From NCBI GenBank assembly GCA_964568875.1, contig CAZMSH010000020.1, positions 3,253 through 67,252 on the forward strand: 64,000 nt of DNA, read 5' to 3'. Within the stretch, counting starts at the first letter, position 1. Each line of letters begins with the position of its first letter. A model generated the notes under the pieces. It was not told the origin of the DNA, ran no database searches, and saw only the letters and a list, made by a program, of their open reading frames with translations. Positions 17,953 to 26,354 of this stretch are shown here, piece by piece. This DNA comes from SLNP01 sp964568875 (GTDB lineage Bacteria > Bacteroidota > Bacteroidia > Bacteroidales > VadinHA17). Position numbers and translations under genes: made by a program.

Positions 17953-19065
17953 ATGCTTATGGTTATGTTGTTGAAGTCGGGTATGGTTTACGCTCCCGAA
18001 AAGCTTGGAAAAAAGGATATTCTGATTGCCGGAGGGCGCATAATTGCCATCGCGGACTCACTGCAGGTAACCGAGCTGAAGCCTGAGGTGATTGACGCTG
18101 CGGGGCTGCATGTCTGTCCCGGCTTCATCGACCAGCACGTTCATATTACCGGCGGCGGAGGGCAGTTCGGGTTTGCATCGTTCATACCCGAGCTGTTCGC
18201 CGGTGATCTTCTTTCTGTCGGAACCACAACGGTAATGGGTTTGCTTGGAACCGACGGCTTTGTGAAGGAACTTACTACCCTCTATGCCAAGGCAAAAGCA
18301 CTGGAGGAGACCGGGGTTTCATCGTATATTCTGACAAGCTATTACGGTCTGCCCGAGAAAACACTGTGTGGCTCTGTGGCTGACGATATGATTTTCATAG
18401 ACAAGGTTATAGGCTGCAAGCTGGCTATCAGCGATGACCGCAGTTCCTTTCCCACGCGCCATGAGATTCTCAGGCTCATCAACAAGGTGCGGCTGGGCGG
18501 TTTCAGTTCGGGCAAGGGAGGCATTTTGCACATACACCTCGGGGCGCTTGAGAGCCGCATCGACGACCTTATGTCGATAGCAAGAGAGTTTCCGACGCTG
18601 ATTTCCTACATCTCGCCAACGCACTGCTCACGTACGCAGGAGTTGTTTTTCGACTGCATTGAATTTGCGAAAATGGGCGGCATGGTTGATATTTCCACCG
18701 GGGGAACCACATACATTCGTCCACATGAGGCTGTTGCCGTTGCGCTCGAGAAAGGAGCGCCTCTCGGGAACCTTACTTTTTCAACTGATGGCCGGGGTGG
18801 GGTAAAAAGGGTCGACCCCGTTACCGGTGAGGTGACCTATAAACCGGCTCCGCTTGACCTAAACCACAAGGAGATGGTAATGCTGGTTGAAAAAGGGATA
18901 CTGCCGCTGGAGGATGCCCTCAGGCTACTGACGGTAAATGTGGCAAAGAATTTGAAAATACGTAACAAGGGCCGTATAGAGCCGGGTTATGACGCTGATT
19001 TTGTGTTACTTGATGAACAATTACAGGTAAACGGTGTTATAACTCGTGGGAAAAGAGTTATTTGA
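17953..19065 (+). CDS. iadA: Isoaspartyl dipeptidase (beta-aspartyl peptidase, M38)
   Basis: A 370-residue amidohydrolase. Metal ligands H62 and H64 lie in DQHVHITGGGG; K156 in GCKLAISD fits the carboxylated bridging lysine; HIHLGALESRID and YISPTHCSR hold the next histidines; STDGRGG holds the catalytic aspartate. GTDGFVKELTTLYAKAKALEETGVSSYILTSYY matches IadA closely. The enzyme splits beta-aspartyl dipeptides, which come from protein ageing or from cyanophycin, releasing aspartate. It has no signal peptide, so it is cytoplasmic. The start could be ATG 17953, 17959 or 17965. It lies five bases after the carrier gene. Confidence 0.92.
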   Translation: MLMVMLLKSGMVYAPEKLGKKDILIAGGRIIAIADSLQVTELKPEVIDAAGLHVCPGFIDQHVHITGGGGQFGFASFIPELFAGDLLSVGTTTVMGLLGTDGFVKELTTLYAKAKALEETGVSSYILTSYYGLPEKTLCGSVADDMIFIDKVIGCKLAISDDRSSFPTRHEILRLINKVRLGGFSSGKGGILHIHLGALESRIDDLMSIAREFPTLISYISPTHCSRTQELFFDCIEFAKMGGMVDISTGGTTYIRPHEAVAVALEKGAPLGNLTFSTDGRGGVKRVDPVTGEVTYKPAPLDLNHKEMVMLVEKGILPLEDALRLLTVNVAKNLKIRNKGRIEPGYDADFVLLDEQLQVNGVITRGKRVI

Positions 19066-19106
19066 TGACTGCAAAGTGATCATAAATGAATACTTTAGTC
19101 GACGAT

Positions 19107-19994
19107 ATGAAAAAGATATTGACCCTTCTGCTGGCAATGCTGACCGTCACGGTGACTTCGTGTGAGTCGGGAGATGACGATCAGCCTCAGGGCAAGAGCG
19201 GAAAACTGGTTTTCAACGCCGGTGCAAATTTCGACAATGAGTTGATAGATGTCTGGTATTATGTGCCGCCGGGTGATCCTGCCGTGATGGATTTCCAGGT
19301 TGTGCTGCATGGGATGGACCGAAATGCCTATGAATACCTTGGTCCGTGGGCCGCAAAGGCAAGGCAGTACGGAATTGTAACTATAGCTCCTGAGTTTCGC
19401 AGCGATTATTTTGACACCCGCAAGTACAATGAGGGCAACATAATTGACAGTGGCGGAAGTTTAAATCCGCCCGAAAAGACAACCTTTTACCTGATTGACA
19501 AAATTTTTGAGTTTGTTCTTGAAGAGCTTGAACTGGAATTTGACAACTACAACATTTTCGGGCACTCTGCCGGCGCCCAGTTCGTTCACCGGTTTCTGAT
19601 GTTTTATAGCAGTCCGTATGTTGATAAAGCGGTAGCTGCCAATTCGGGATGGTATACATTCCCCACTTTGGAGAATGACTTTCCGTACGGGGTGAATAAC
19701 TATTGCGGTGATATAAGCAATTTCAGGTCACGTTTTTACGGAAAGAAGCTGACGATACTTCTGGGTACTGCAGACACTCTGCGTACCAGTTCGCTTAGGA
19801 CCACTCCCGAAGCTGATGCACAGGGCCTGGACAGGTTTGAAAGAGGGAATAACTTTTTCAACACAAATCAGCAGTGGGCAGTCAGCAGCGGGTATCTGTT
19901 CCGATGGCAGGTTCAGCATGTGCAGGATGTTGGTCATGATCACACCCTAATGTCGCCGGCCGCTGCCGATCATTTGTATGGCGGAAGGAAATAA
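19107..19994 (+). CDS. Alpha/beta-hydrolase-like lipoprotein
   Basis: About 295 residues from ATG 19107, where the lipoprotein signal MKKILTLLLAMLTVTVTSC begins; an earlier ATG at 19086 would add seven residues that spoil the signal peptide. The nucleophile elbow GHSAG is visible with S154 as the likely nucleophile, and the late GHDHTLM histidine could complete the triad. The order of elements (LHGMDRNAYEYLGPWA, then FGHSAGAQFVHRF) resembles esterases and PHB-depolymerase-like hydrolases. The substrate is unknown. It may de-esterify or process the imported compound at the envelope. It is embedded between iadA and the SLC13 carrier. Confidence 0.75.
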   Translation: MKKILTLLLAMLTVTVTSCESGDDDQPQGKSGKLVFNAGANFDNELIDVWYYVPPGDPAVMDFQVVLHGMDRNAYEYLGPWAAKARQYGIVTIAPEFRSDYFDTRKYNEGNIIDSGGSLNPPEKTTFYLIDKIFEFVLEELELEFDNYNIFGHSAGAQFVHRFLMFYSSPYVDKAVAANSGWYTFPTLENDFPYGVNNYCGDISNFRSRFYGKKLTILLGTADTLRTSSLRTTPEADAQGLDRFERGNNFFNTNQQWAVSSGYLFRWQVQHVQDVGHDHTLMSPAAADHLYGGRK

Positions 19995-20006
19995 AACGAT
20001 AACCTT

Positions 20007-21338
20007 TTGAAAGGATACAGGTGGACAATCATAATCGGATTCGTCATTGTCAGCACCATAATGGGAGGCCTGATCGGTGAAGGATTTACCCAGAAAGCAG
20101 GAATAGCAATACTTATTCTGATTGCCGGACTCTGGATTACCGAAGCTGCACCCCTGCCTGTTACGGCATTGCTGGTGCCGGTGCTGGCATCTCTTACCGG
20201 AATTTTCGATACAGGGGAGGCGTTGTCTCACTTTGCCAATCCCATTATCTATGTCTTTATTGGTGGATTTACCCTGGCAGCGGTTTTGGGTGAGCATGGT
20301 ATCGATAAGTGGCTTGCCGGAAAGGTTGTCAGGCTTGCCCGTGGTAACCGCTGGCTTTCTCTGGTAACCATGTTCGGGTCGGTGTCGTTCCTGTCGATGT
20401 GGATGAGCAATACGGCTACAACAGCCATGATGCTTCCCATAGGTATGTCGCTGATTAGTCGTGAGTATCCCAGGGCTAGGACTCTTGCGGTTCTGGGTAC
20501 AGCCTATTCCGCAAATATCGGAGGTATTGCAACTGTAATTGGCAGTCCGCCAAACCTTATTGCTGCAGCTGCGCTGGATATAGATTTTGCCACATGGATT
20601 GGTTTCGGTTTGCCGGTGACAATTATATTGTTTCCTTTGTTGATGCTGGTGCTAAAGATGGCCTTGAGGCCGGAGCCTGACTTCAGGCTCAATTGCGAGG
20701 ATAATGCTCATGCTTCAGAATGGAGCAGGGGCAAGACAGCTGTTCTTATCTTCTTCCTGTTTGTTGTCACACTTTGGATACTATCCCAACCGATTAGCAG
20801 GGCACTTGGGGTGGACAACTTCGACTCCCTGGTGGCGATCGCTGCGACGGTTATGGCTCCTGTACTTGGACTAACAAGTTGGGGACGCCTTGAGAAGGAG
20901 ATAAACTGGGGTGTACTGCTCCTCTTCGGGGGTGGTTTGTGTCTTAGCGGCGTTTTATCAGTTACGGGAACATCGGGTATGATAGCTGAAGCCATTCTGG
21001 AGGGCTATGGTGGTGACAGCGGCTGGATACTGGTTTTGATTGCTGTTACATTTATGGTGTTCCTTACAGAGATATCGAGTAACACCGGTGCGGCAGCCAT
21101 ACTGGTACCAATAATTATGGCTGTGGCGTTGCAGCACAATGAAGCTTTCACTCTTCCCATGGTAATGGGCATTGGCATTTCCGCCAACTGTGCGTTTATG
21201 CTGCCGGTAGCTACCCCTCCCAATGCGCTGGCTTTCAGCACAAATGAGGTGACAATGAAGACCATGGTCCGCACCGGCATATATCTCAACCTTATAGCGA
21301 TACCGGTAATCTGGGGGGTTGTTACTTTATTGTCGTGA
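20007..21338 (+). CDS. SLC13 (DASS) family anion/dicarboxylate symporter
   Basis: A 443-residue membrane protein with about 11-12 hydrophobic segments. The two SNT motifs of the sodium/dicarboxylate family are present: MSNTATTAMMLPIG near residue 132 and ISSNTGAAAILVPI near 355. IGSPPNLIAA and ATPPNALAF are also typical. Family members import succinate, citrate or sulfate with sodium. The start given is TTG at 20007, 12 bases after the lipoprotein stop; ATG 20061 would cut into the first helix and is less likely. It is the third dicarboxylate-type carrier in this locus. Confidence 0.88.
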   Translation: MKGYRWTIIIGFVIVSTIMGGLIGEGFTQKAGIAILILIAGLWITEAAPLPVTALLVPVLASLTGIFDTGEALSHFANPIIYVFIGGFTLAAVLGEHGIDKWLAGKVVRLARGNRWLSLVTMFGSVSFLSMWMSNTATTAMMLPIGMSLISREYPRARTLAVLGTAYSANIGGIATVIGSPPNLIAAAALDIDFATWIGFGLPVTIILFPLLMLVLKMALRPEPDFRLNCEDNAHASEWSRGKTAVLIFFLFVVTLWILSQPISRALGVDNFDSLVAIAATVMAPVLGLTSWGRLEKEINWGVLLLFGGGLCLSGVLSVTGTSGMIAEAILEGYGGDSGWILVLIAVTFMVFLTEISSNTGAAAILVPIIMAVALQHNEAFTLPMVMGIGISANCAFMLPVATPPNALAFSTNEVTMKTMVRTGIYLNLIAIPVIWGVVTLLS

Positions 21339-21401
21339 CTCCCTCCCATTTTGCGCCACGATTCTTTGCCGGTCCCCACCTTTGCGGTACTATCTTTTGC
21401 C

Positions 21402-21465
21402 GATCCCCGGAGGGGATCAATATTCATAGCAACGTCAGCGCCCCCCCACCTTTGTCGCCGGCCGC
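21402..21465 (+). repeat. Hairpin repeat copy C
   Basis: Perfect stem GATCCCC / GGGGATC with loop GGA (21402-21418), then AATATTCATAG and a C-rich tail ending ACCTTTGTCGCCGGCC. Best-preserved tail of the family. Confidence 0.88.
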
Positions 21466-21623
21466 TAATTTCTTTGATTTCCATTATTTTTATCTGCAAT
21501 CGCAGCAGTGAGGATTTTGTCATATATTCCTCTGCATTTCTTATATTCGTGGCTGATTTAACCATTATTGCCACCGGAAACCTTTTTTGCCATTTATAGC
21601 GCCGTATACCGGTAACCTATATT

Positions 21624-21659
21624 CCGGGCTTGATGGTTTTTTCATAGGGTGTAGCCCGG
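21624..21659. repeat. Inverted repeat ahead of M14 peptidase 2
   Basis: Arms CCGGGCT and AGCCCGG with a 22-base spacer, ending about 30 bases before the ATG at 21691. In RNA it could form a 5' leader hairpin. Role unknown. Confidence 0.4.
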
Positions 21660-21690
21660 GTTCCGGGGAGGAAAATATAAACTTATCGAC

Positions 21691-23226
21691 ATGAGGAATA
21701 GATTTTTAATTATCCTGTCAGCGGTTCTTTACTGCTTCGTTGCAGCGGGTCAGCAGAGCAGCGTTATCACAGAAAAGTATTTCAGTGATCCCCCGGTAAG
21801 TTTCGCCACGCCTAGTCTTTCGATTGATGAAGACAGGCTTGCCACCTATGACGAGGTTATGACTTGGATATCGCGCAATATATCAGGTAAGCCGGGGGCT
21901 GAGGTAAGGATAATCGGTCAGAGTGAGAGGGGTCTTGACATACCAGTCATCTATCTCCAGCGTCCGGGTCAGGATCCGAAGCTGAGGATATGGATGCAGG
22001 GGGTGTTGCACGGCAATGAGCCTTCTGGAGTAGAGGGACTGCTGCATCTGGCCATGCAGCTTCTTAACGATAAGGAGACCTCAATGTTGCTTGATCATCT
22101 GTCAATTGCCATACTTCCAATAGCCAACATTGACGGTTATGTCGCCAACACCCGCGCTTCAGCCCGTGGACTTGATCTTAACCGCGATCAGACAAAGTTT
22201 GCCGATCCTGTGAGCGTGATTATCAAGAGGGCTTTTATGGAGTGGAATCCTGATGTGGCTGCCGATTTTCACGAATACACCCCTGCAAGGAGGGATTATT
22301 CCGTATTTGGCAACAAGGGGGCCACAATCTCATATGATGTAAAATTTGTCGCGCCGGGATCGCTGATTCTGACAGAGGGACAACGAAGGGCTTCATATTA
22401 TATCCTTCAGAAGGAGGCAGAGAAGGTTCTTGATGAATACGGGTACACACATTTCTTCTATTTCACCTCAAGCATGGTTGACGGAGAGATGGTACTGAGC
22501 TCGGGAGCTAACAGTCCCCATTCCAGTGCAACATCGTATGCCCTGTCGAATGCAGTTTCATTTTTTGTCGAAACAAGGGGCATCGGGCTGGGCCGTACTT
22601 CGCTGGCACGCAGGGCTCATGGAGTTTTCCTCACGGCGCTGTCGATGCTTGAAAGCAGTGTAAGGCATGAGGAAGAGATAAGGGAGATCGTGGAGACGGC
22701 AAAGATGGAGGCGATAAATGGTTCAGATGATATAGTGGTTGTGGCAGAACCGGCTGAAGAGTACTACGATGTAACCTTCATTGACCTTGAGACGGCAGAG
22801 CACATTGTTAAACGTTTAAAGACCAGGGATGAATCTGTCCTGACACCCGTACTCGTAAGAAGCCGTCCGAAAGGCTATATCATTGAGGCTGCCACTGAAA
22901 GGGAACTTTCCATACTTAGGATTCTGGGTCTGGAGGTGGTGCCACTTAAGCGAAGCAAGAGGTATCTGGCAGAGAGTTATATGATAGTTGAGCAGACAAA
23001 TGCCAGAACAGTCTGGGAGGGGATTACCAGGGTAACTGTAAAGACCGATCTTGTAAGAAGCCGTAAACGTTTTGGCAAGGGTGATTACTACATCGATCTG
23101 GCCCAGGAGAATTCCAGATATGCGGTAGTCCTTCTTGAACCTGAGTCAGAAAACGGCTTTGTCAACTACGAGGTTACCGAGTCAAAGGCCGGACAGCCGT
23201 TAAGGATACACAGAGTTGTAAAATAG
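21691..23226 (+). CDS. Secreted M14 zinc carboxypeptidase, copy 2
   Basis: A 511-residue paralogue of the protein at 10240 with the same architecture and motifs throughout: signal peptide, H107/E110 in LHGNEPSG, LDLNRDQTKFADPVS, FHEYTPARRDY with the third zinc histidine, and VETRGIGLGRTSLARRAHG with the catalytic glutamate. Both end in the same VTE...HRVxK sequence. The change from DIHEY to DFHEY and from EYQPTRKEY to EYTPARRDY near the active site may shift specificity. It is followed after 17 bases by the FAD oxidoreductase, so it probably forms the second part of the same pathway. Confidence 0.9.
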   Translation: MRNRFLIILSAVLYCFVAAGQQSSVITEKYFSDPPVSFATPSLSIDEDRLATYDEVMTWISRNISGKPGAEVRIIGQSERGLDIPVIYLQRPGQDPKLRIWMQGVLHGNEPSGVEGLLHLAMQLLNDKETSMLLDHLSIAILPIANIDGYVANTRASARGLDLNRDQTKFADPVSVIIKRAFMEWNPDVAADFHEYTPARRDYSVFGNKGATISYDVKFVAPGSLILTEGQRRASYYILQKEAEKVLDEYGYTHFFYFTSSMVDGEMVLSSGANSPHSSATSYALSNAVSFFVETRGIGLGRTSLARRAHGVFLTALSMLESSVRHEEEIREIVETAKMEAINGSDDIVVVAEPAEEYYDVTFIDLETAEHIVKRLKTRDESVLTPVLVRSRPKGYIIEAATERELSILRILGLEVVPLKRSKRYLAESYMIVEQTNARTVWEGITRVTVKTDLVRSRKRFGKGDYYIDLAQENSRYAVVLLEPESENGFVNYEVTESKAGQPLRIHRVVK

Positions 23227-23243
23227 CGCCGGCAGGGATATCT

Positions 23244-24509
23244 ATGAACACAGATTTTGACATAACGATTGTAGGTGCCGGGGTGGTTGGTCTGGCCATA
23301 GCCGCACGTCTTTCACGACGGGGTGAAAGTATAGTGGTGCTCGAGAAGCATAACAGGTTCGGACAGGAGACCTCATCACGCAACAGCGAGGTGATACACT
23401 CAGGCATATATTATCCCCCCGGTTCCCTCAAAGCAATACTATGTGTTAAGGGCCGTGAGATGTTGTATGAGTATTGCAAACAACATGAGGTGCGGTTTAA
23501 CAGGTGCGGGAAGCTGGTTGTCGCAACAACGAGGGAGGAAGAGGATGACCTGGCGGCGATACTTGAAAATGCTAAGAGCAACGGGGTGGATGATGGCAGA
23601 ATCATTGAGGCTGATGAGATAGCCAGGATGGAACCCAATATAAGTGTACGGCGAGCGATACATTTTCCTTCATCGGGGATTGTCGATAGTCATGGGTTGA
23701 TGAAGAGCCTGGAGACAGAGGCTGTCACCTGCGGTGTGACTTTTGCTTATGGCAACGAGCTGACGGCAATGCGAAGGATTGTCGGTGGAGATAAAGATGG
23801 TGCTTACGAACTGGATACGAAGACGGCAGATGATGAGGCCTTCAGCTTTACCAGCAGGATAGTAATCAATGCGGCAGGACTCTATTCTGACAGGGTGGCT
23901 GCGATGGCTGCGGATGCTGGAAATAATGCAGATGCTGCAATGGCCGGGAAGGCTCCGGATGGAGGTATGGCAGGGATGACCGGGATGGCCGGGACGACGG
24001 GAATAGCCAGGCAGACCGGGCCGACCGGGCCGACAAGACCGGGGTATAAGCTGCACTTTCTCAAGGGCGAGTATTTCAGGATAGGCAATGGCAAGAACAG
24101 GCTTGTAAACGGACTGATTTATCCGGTTCCTGATAAATATGTTACAAGCCTCGGGGTGCACGTTACCATTGATCTTGACGGCGGGGCTAAGCTCGGTCCG
24201 AATGCAATATACCTTGAGGATGGCGTACTTGATTATTCTGTCGATGCGGGCCACCGTGATGCCTTTTACGAGTCTGCCAGAAAGTTTCTTCCATTCATTG
24301 AGCCCGACGATCTGCATCCCGATCAGGCCGGGGTGAGGCCAAAGCTTCAGAAGCCGGGAGAGCCATTTCACGATTTTGTCATTAAGGATGAGACCGATGC
24401 CGGTTTACCGGGACTGATAAACCTTGTTGGCATTGAGTCACCCGGACTGACGGCATGTCTTGCTATTGCTGAGTATGTTGAAGAGCTGCTGAATATTGCA
24501 GATCGTTAG
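23244..24509 (+). CDS. lhgO: L-2-hydroxyglutarate oxidase-like FAD enzyme with collagen-like insert
   Basis: A 421-residue DAO-family flavoenzyme. The dinucleotide-binding motif is GAGVVGLAIAARL (residues 11-23), followed by the L2HGDH signature SSRNSEVIHSGIYYPPGSLKA. AGLYSDRVAAMA and the C-terminal IESPGLTACLAIAEYV also fit. The family oxidises L-2-hydroxyglutarate to 2-oxoglutarate and passes electrons to the membrane. Residues ~223-268 are an insert absent from the family pattern, made of Gly-X-Y-like units (GMAGMTGMAGTTGI, TGPTGPT), encoded by repeated GACCGGGATG-like words. It interrupts a loop before GYKLHFLKGEYF and keeps the frame. Confidence 0.85.
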   Translation: MNTDFDITIVGAGVVGLAIAARLSRRGESIVVLEKHNRFGQETSSRNSEVIHSGIYYPPGSLKAILCVKGREMLYEYCKQHEVRFNRCGKLVVATTREEEDDLAAILENAKSNGVDDGRIIEADEIARMEPNISVRRAIHFPSSGIVDSHGLMKSLETEAVTCGVTFAYGNELTAMRRIVGGDKDGAYELDTKTADDEAFSFTSRIVINAAGLYSDRVAAMAADAGNNADAAMAGKAPDGGMAGMTGMAGTTGIARQTGPTGPTRPGYKLHFLKGEYFRIGNGKNRLVNGLIYPVPDKYVTSLGVHVTIDLDGGAKLGPNAIYLEDGVLDYSVDAGHRDAFYESARKFLPFIEPDDLHPDQAGVRPKLQKPGEPFHDFVIKDETDAGLPGLINLVGIESPGLTACLAIAEYVEELLNIADR

Positions 24510-24534
24510 GATGTAGCTGCCCTGGATATAACTA

Positions 24535-24652
24535 TGCGACCCCTGTGGGGCTGCGATAGAAAGCCGATACCTCACATGCCACACCCCAACTCATAAATCG
24601 TCAATCGCAAATCGCAAATCGCAATCACAAATCGTAAATCGTAAATCTTACA
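24535..24652. repeat. Degenerate hairpin head and AAATCGC tandem array
   Basis: At 24535-24560 CGACCCC-TGT-GGGGCTGC resembles a worn head of the hairpin repeat family. At 24597-24652 words AAATCGC and AAATCGT follow each other about seven times. The same words occur in the array at 49545-49613 next to a four-helix-bundle gene, so this may be a solo remnant. Confidence 0.45.
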
Positions 24653-24657
24653 TCCAC

Positions 24658-24687
24658 TTGTTGGTTTCTTCAGTTTTACTATCTTTG
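24658..24687 (+). promoter_or_regulatory. Bacteroidetes-type promoter of the PqqD/kinase/exporter cassette
   Basis: TTG (24658-24660), 19-base spacer, then TATCTTTG (24680-24687), which matches TAnnTTTG. The ATG of the PqqD gene follows 22 bases later, giving a very short leader. Confidence 0.6.
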
Positions 24688-24709
24688 TAATCCCTTTGCC
24701 AGCAATACG

Positions 24710-24997
24710 ATGCTTAACCTGAACCACATACCGCAAAGATCTCCGGGAATAATCGCCCGCCGCACGGGAGATGAATATGTTCTGGTTCCGGTTACAGACA
24801 ATATTGCAGACATGACCAGCATGTACACCCTCAATGAAACGGCCGCCTTTGTGTGGGACAGGATTGACGGTTCCGCCACTGTTGAAGAGATAGCGACAGC
24901 ACTGGCCGATGAGTATGGTGAGGATATAGAGACGACACGCCGTGATGTTGTCGCCTGTATCGAAGATCTTGAAAAGTACCTCATAACGAAGCGATGA
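24710..24997 (+). CDS. PqqD-family protein (RiPP recognition element-like)
   Basis: A 95-residue protein with the PqqD pattern: NETAAFVWDRIDGSATVEEIATALADEYG followed by a helix with VACIEDLEKYLI. PqqD-like domains bind leader peptides of ribosomally made, modified peptides and hand them to enzymes. It overlaps the kinase-like gene by four bases (ATGA), so the two are translationally coupled. It begins a four-gene unit with its own promoter. In this unit no short gene resembling a precursor peptide, no radical SAM gene and no lasso cyclase is present, so the partner peptide may be encoded elsewhere. Confidence 0.85.
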   Translation: MLNLNHIPQRSPGIIARRTGDEYVLVPVTDNIADMTSMYTLNETAAFVWDRIDGSATVEEIATALADEYGEDIETTRRDVVACIEDLEKYLITKR

Positions 24998-25890
24998 AAG
25001 AGTATACCCTGAATGTTGCCGGCTACCGGATACGGTTCGGCTCTATGATCGGCGGCCCTGACCTCGCTCCGGGTCCCCGCTTTCAACGCAATGTCGTTAA
25101 GAGTGACGGCAGCTATGATCTGTTTGTCAGGGTACATACGGGTGTTTTCCCTGCTCCTGAGAATATGAAGCGTGTCTTTCATGCCCCGCTTATGGAGGAT
25201 CTGGGAGCCAGGGTTCCGATACGCCGCCTCGAAAATTTCTGGAGCGTTTACAAGCATAAGTCGGGCCTTATGCTTAGTACGGTCTTCCCGCTTAACAGTC
25301 CTGATCTGCGCGGATCACTCCGCTACTCTCTCGAGATTCCCGAGTGGGATCTGTACGTTGAAGGAGCTAAAGGCCCGTTTGACCCGTTTGAATATCCCCT
25401 TGACGGTCTGATACTCTACTACCTGACCGTGATGAACGGTGACATTTTCATCCACGGATCGGCGGTAGAGCATAAGGGGAAAGGCTATCTTTTCACAGGG
25501 ATTTCCGGTTCCGGCAAAACCACTATGGCCCGTATCTGGGAGAAGGAGGGCGCCCGTGTGATACACGACGACCGCATCATAATCAGGCGTGTGCATGAAG
25601 GCTTCGAACTGCACAATACGCCTGTGTACAATGACGACGAACCTCGCAGCGCACCGCTGAGCCGCATTTTCCTTATTGCCCACGGCATGCACAACGAGAT
25701 AATTCCCATGCGCGGTGCCAACGCCCTCTCGCGCGTCATGTCGAACTGCATACAACACAACTGGAGCACCGAAATTATCGGTCAGCTCACCGGCTCACTG
25801 TACCTGCTCATCCAGACGACACCCGTCTGCGGCTACTGGTTCGTGCCCGACTCTTCGGCCGTCGAATACGCGCTGACACATGAGTCGTGA
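24994..25890 (+). CDS. HPr kinase/phosphorylase-like protein
   Basis: A 298-residue protein. The P-loop is TGISGSGKTT (about residues 167-176), followed by a Walker-B-like VIHDDRIIIRR, as in HPr kinase-like enzymes and the PEP-carboxykinase fold. The N-terminal ~140 residues (PRFQRNVVKSDGSYDLFVRV) are a family-typical beta-rich domain. In some lasso-peptide clusters HprK-like kinases phosphorylate the terminal serine of the peptide; a similar role is inferred here only from the PqqD, peptidase and exporter neighbours. It overlaps the next gene by 11 bases. The C-terminus ends in TSAVEYALTHES-like sequence, without the HPr-specific phosphorylase motif. Confidence 0.8.
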   Translation: MKEYTLNVAGYRIRFGSMIGGPDLAPGPRFQRNVVKSDGSYDLFVRVHTGVFPAPENMKRVFHAPLMEDLGARVPIRRLENFWSVYKHKSGLMLSTVFPLNSPDLRGSLRYSLEIPEWDLYVEGAKGPFDPFEYPLDGLILYYLTVMNGDIFIHGSAVEHKGKGYLFTGISGSGKTTMARIWEKEGARVIHDDRIIIRRVHEGFELHNTPVYNDDEPRSAPLSRIFLIAHGMHNEIIPMRGANALSRVMSNCIQHNWSTEIIGQLTGSLYLLIQTTPVCGYWFVPDSSAVEYALTHES

Positions 25891-26335
25891 CACCGCCATC
25901 CTGAAACCCGGCCTCCACCGCCTGATTAGCGAATTCCTCAACGAAGGCTTCACCGTACGAATCATCGCCAGCGGCACCAGCATGTACCCTGCCATCCGTC
26001 CGGGTGACATTATTGATATTGTGCCTGTCGGGGGAACCGGGGACCTGATAAAACCGGGAGAGGTGATAGCGCTGAACAGAGACGATGATATGGTGGTGCA
26101 CAGGTTTATCGGATATTTTGAACGTGGTGGCCGGCGCTGGGTCTTTACCCGTGGCGACAGTGTGCTGAGGGCTGATGAGCCGGTACCTGCAGAGGCTGTG
26201 GCCGGCAGGGTGGTGGCGGTGACCAGGGGCAACGGCGAGGTGCGGAAGTTGCGGCCATTGACCAATGTTTTCTACAGGTGGAACAGATTGATGGTAAAGG
26301 GTGTAATGGGCATAAAAGGCCTTCTACGCCATTAA
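25880..26335 (+). CDS. S24/S26-family peptidase
   Basis: A 151-residue protein with the signal-peptidase-like serine motif SGTSMYPAIRPGDIIDIVP (serine in SMYP near residue 36), then VIALNRDDDMVVHRFIGYF and WVFTRGDSVL. This matches the small S24/S26 proteins found beside PqqD and HprK-like genes. A general-base lysine at the usual place is not obvious, so activity is uncertain. It may remove a leader peptide before export. It has a single weakly hydrophobic C-terminal segment. The start overlaps the kinase gene, and the exporter gene follows after 19 bases. Confidence 0.8.
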   Translation: MSRDTAILKPGLHRLISEFLNEGFTVRIIASGTSMYPAIRPGDIIDIVPVGGTGDLIKPGEVIALNRDDDMVVHRFIGYFERGGRRWVFTRGDSVLRADEPVPAEAVAGRVVAVTRGNGEVRKLRPLTNVFYRWNRLMVKGVMGIKGLLRH

Positions 26336-26354
26336 TTATTATATTTACAATTCC

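Larger units (their letters stand above)
21339..21690. other. Intergenic region with REP copy C and an inverted repeat
   Basis: This 352-bp stretch has no gene. It contains C-rich partial repeat tails near 21340-21390, a full hairpin repeat (21402-21465) and an inverted repeat just ahead of the second M14 gene. It separates the SLC13 gene from the last two genes of the locus, so these two may have their own promoter, which I could not identify. Confidence 0.7.

Noticed and set aside
23670..24371. Long minus-strand open frame of 233 codons
   Set aside because: It lies fully inside the L-2-hydroxyglutarate oxidase gene on the other strand, is rich in repeats caused by the Gly-X-Y insert, and has no domain. 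It is a shadow frame.
24534..24596. 20-codon plus-strand frame as a precursor peptide for the PqqD cassette
   Set aside because: It lies upstream of the cassette promoter, has no ribosome-binding site, and coincides with a degenerate hairpin repeat.
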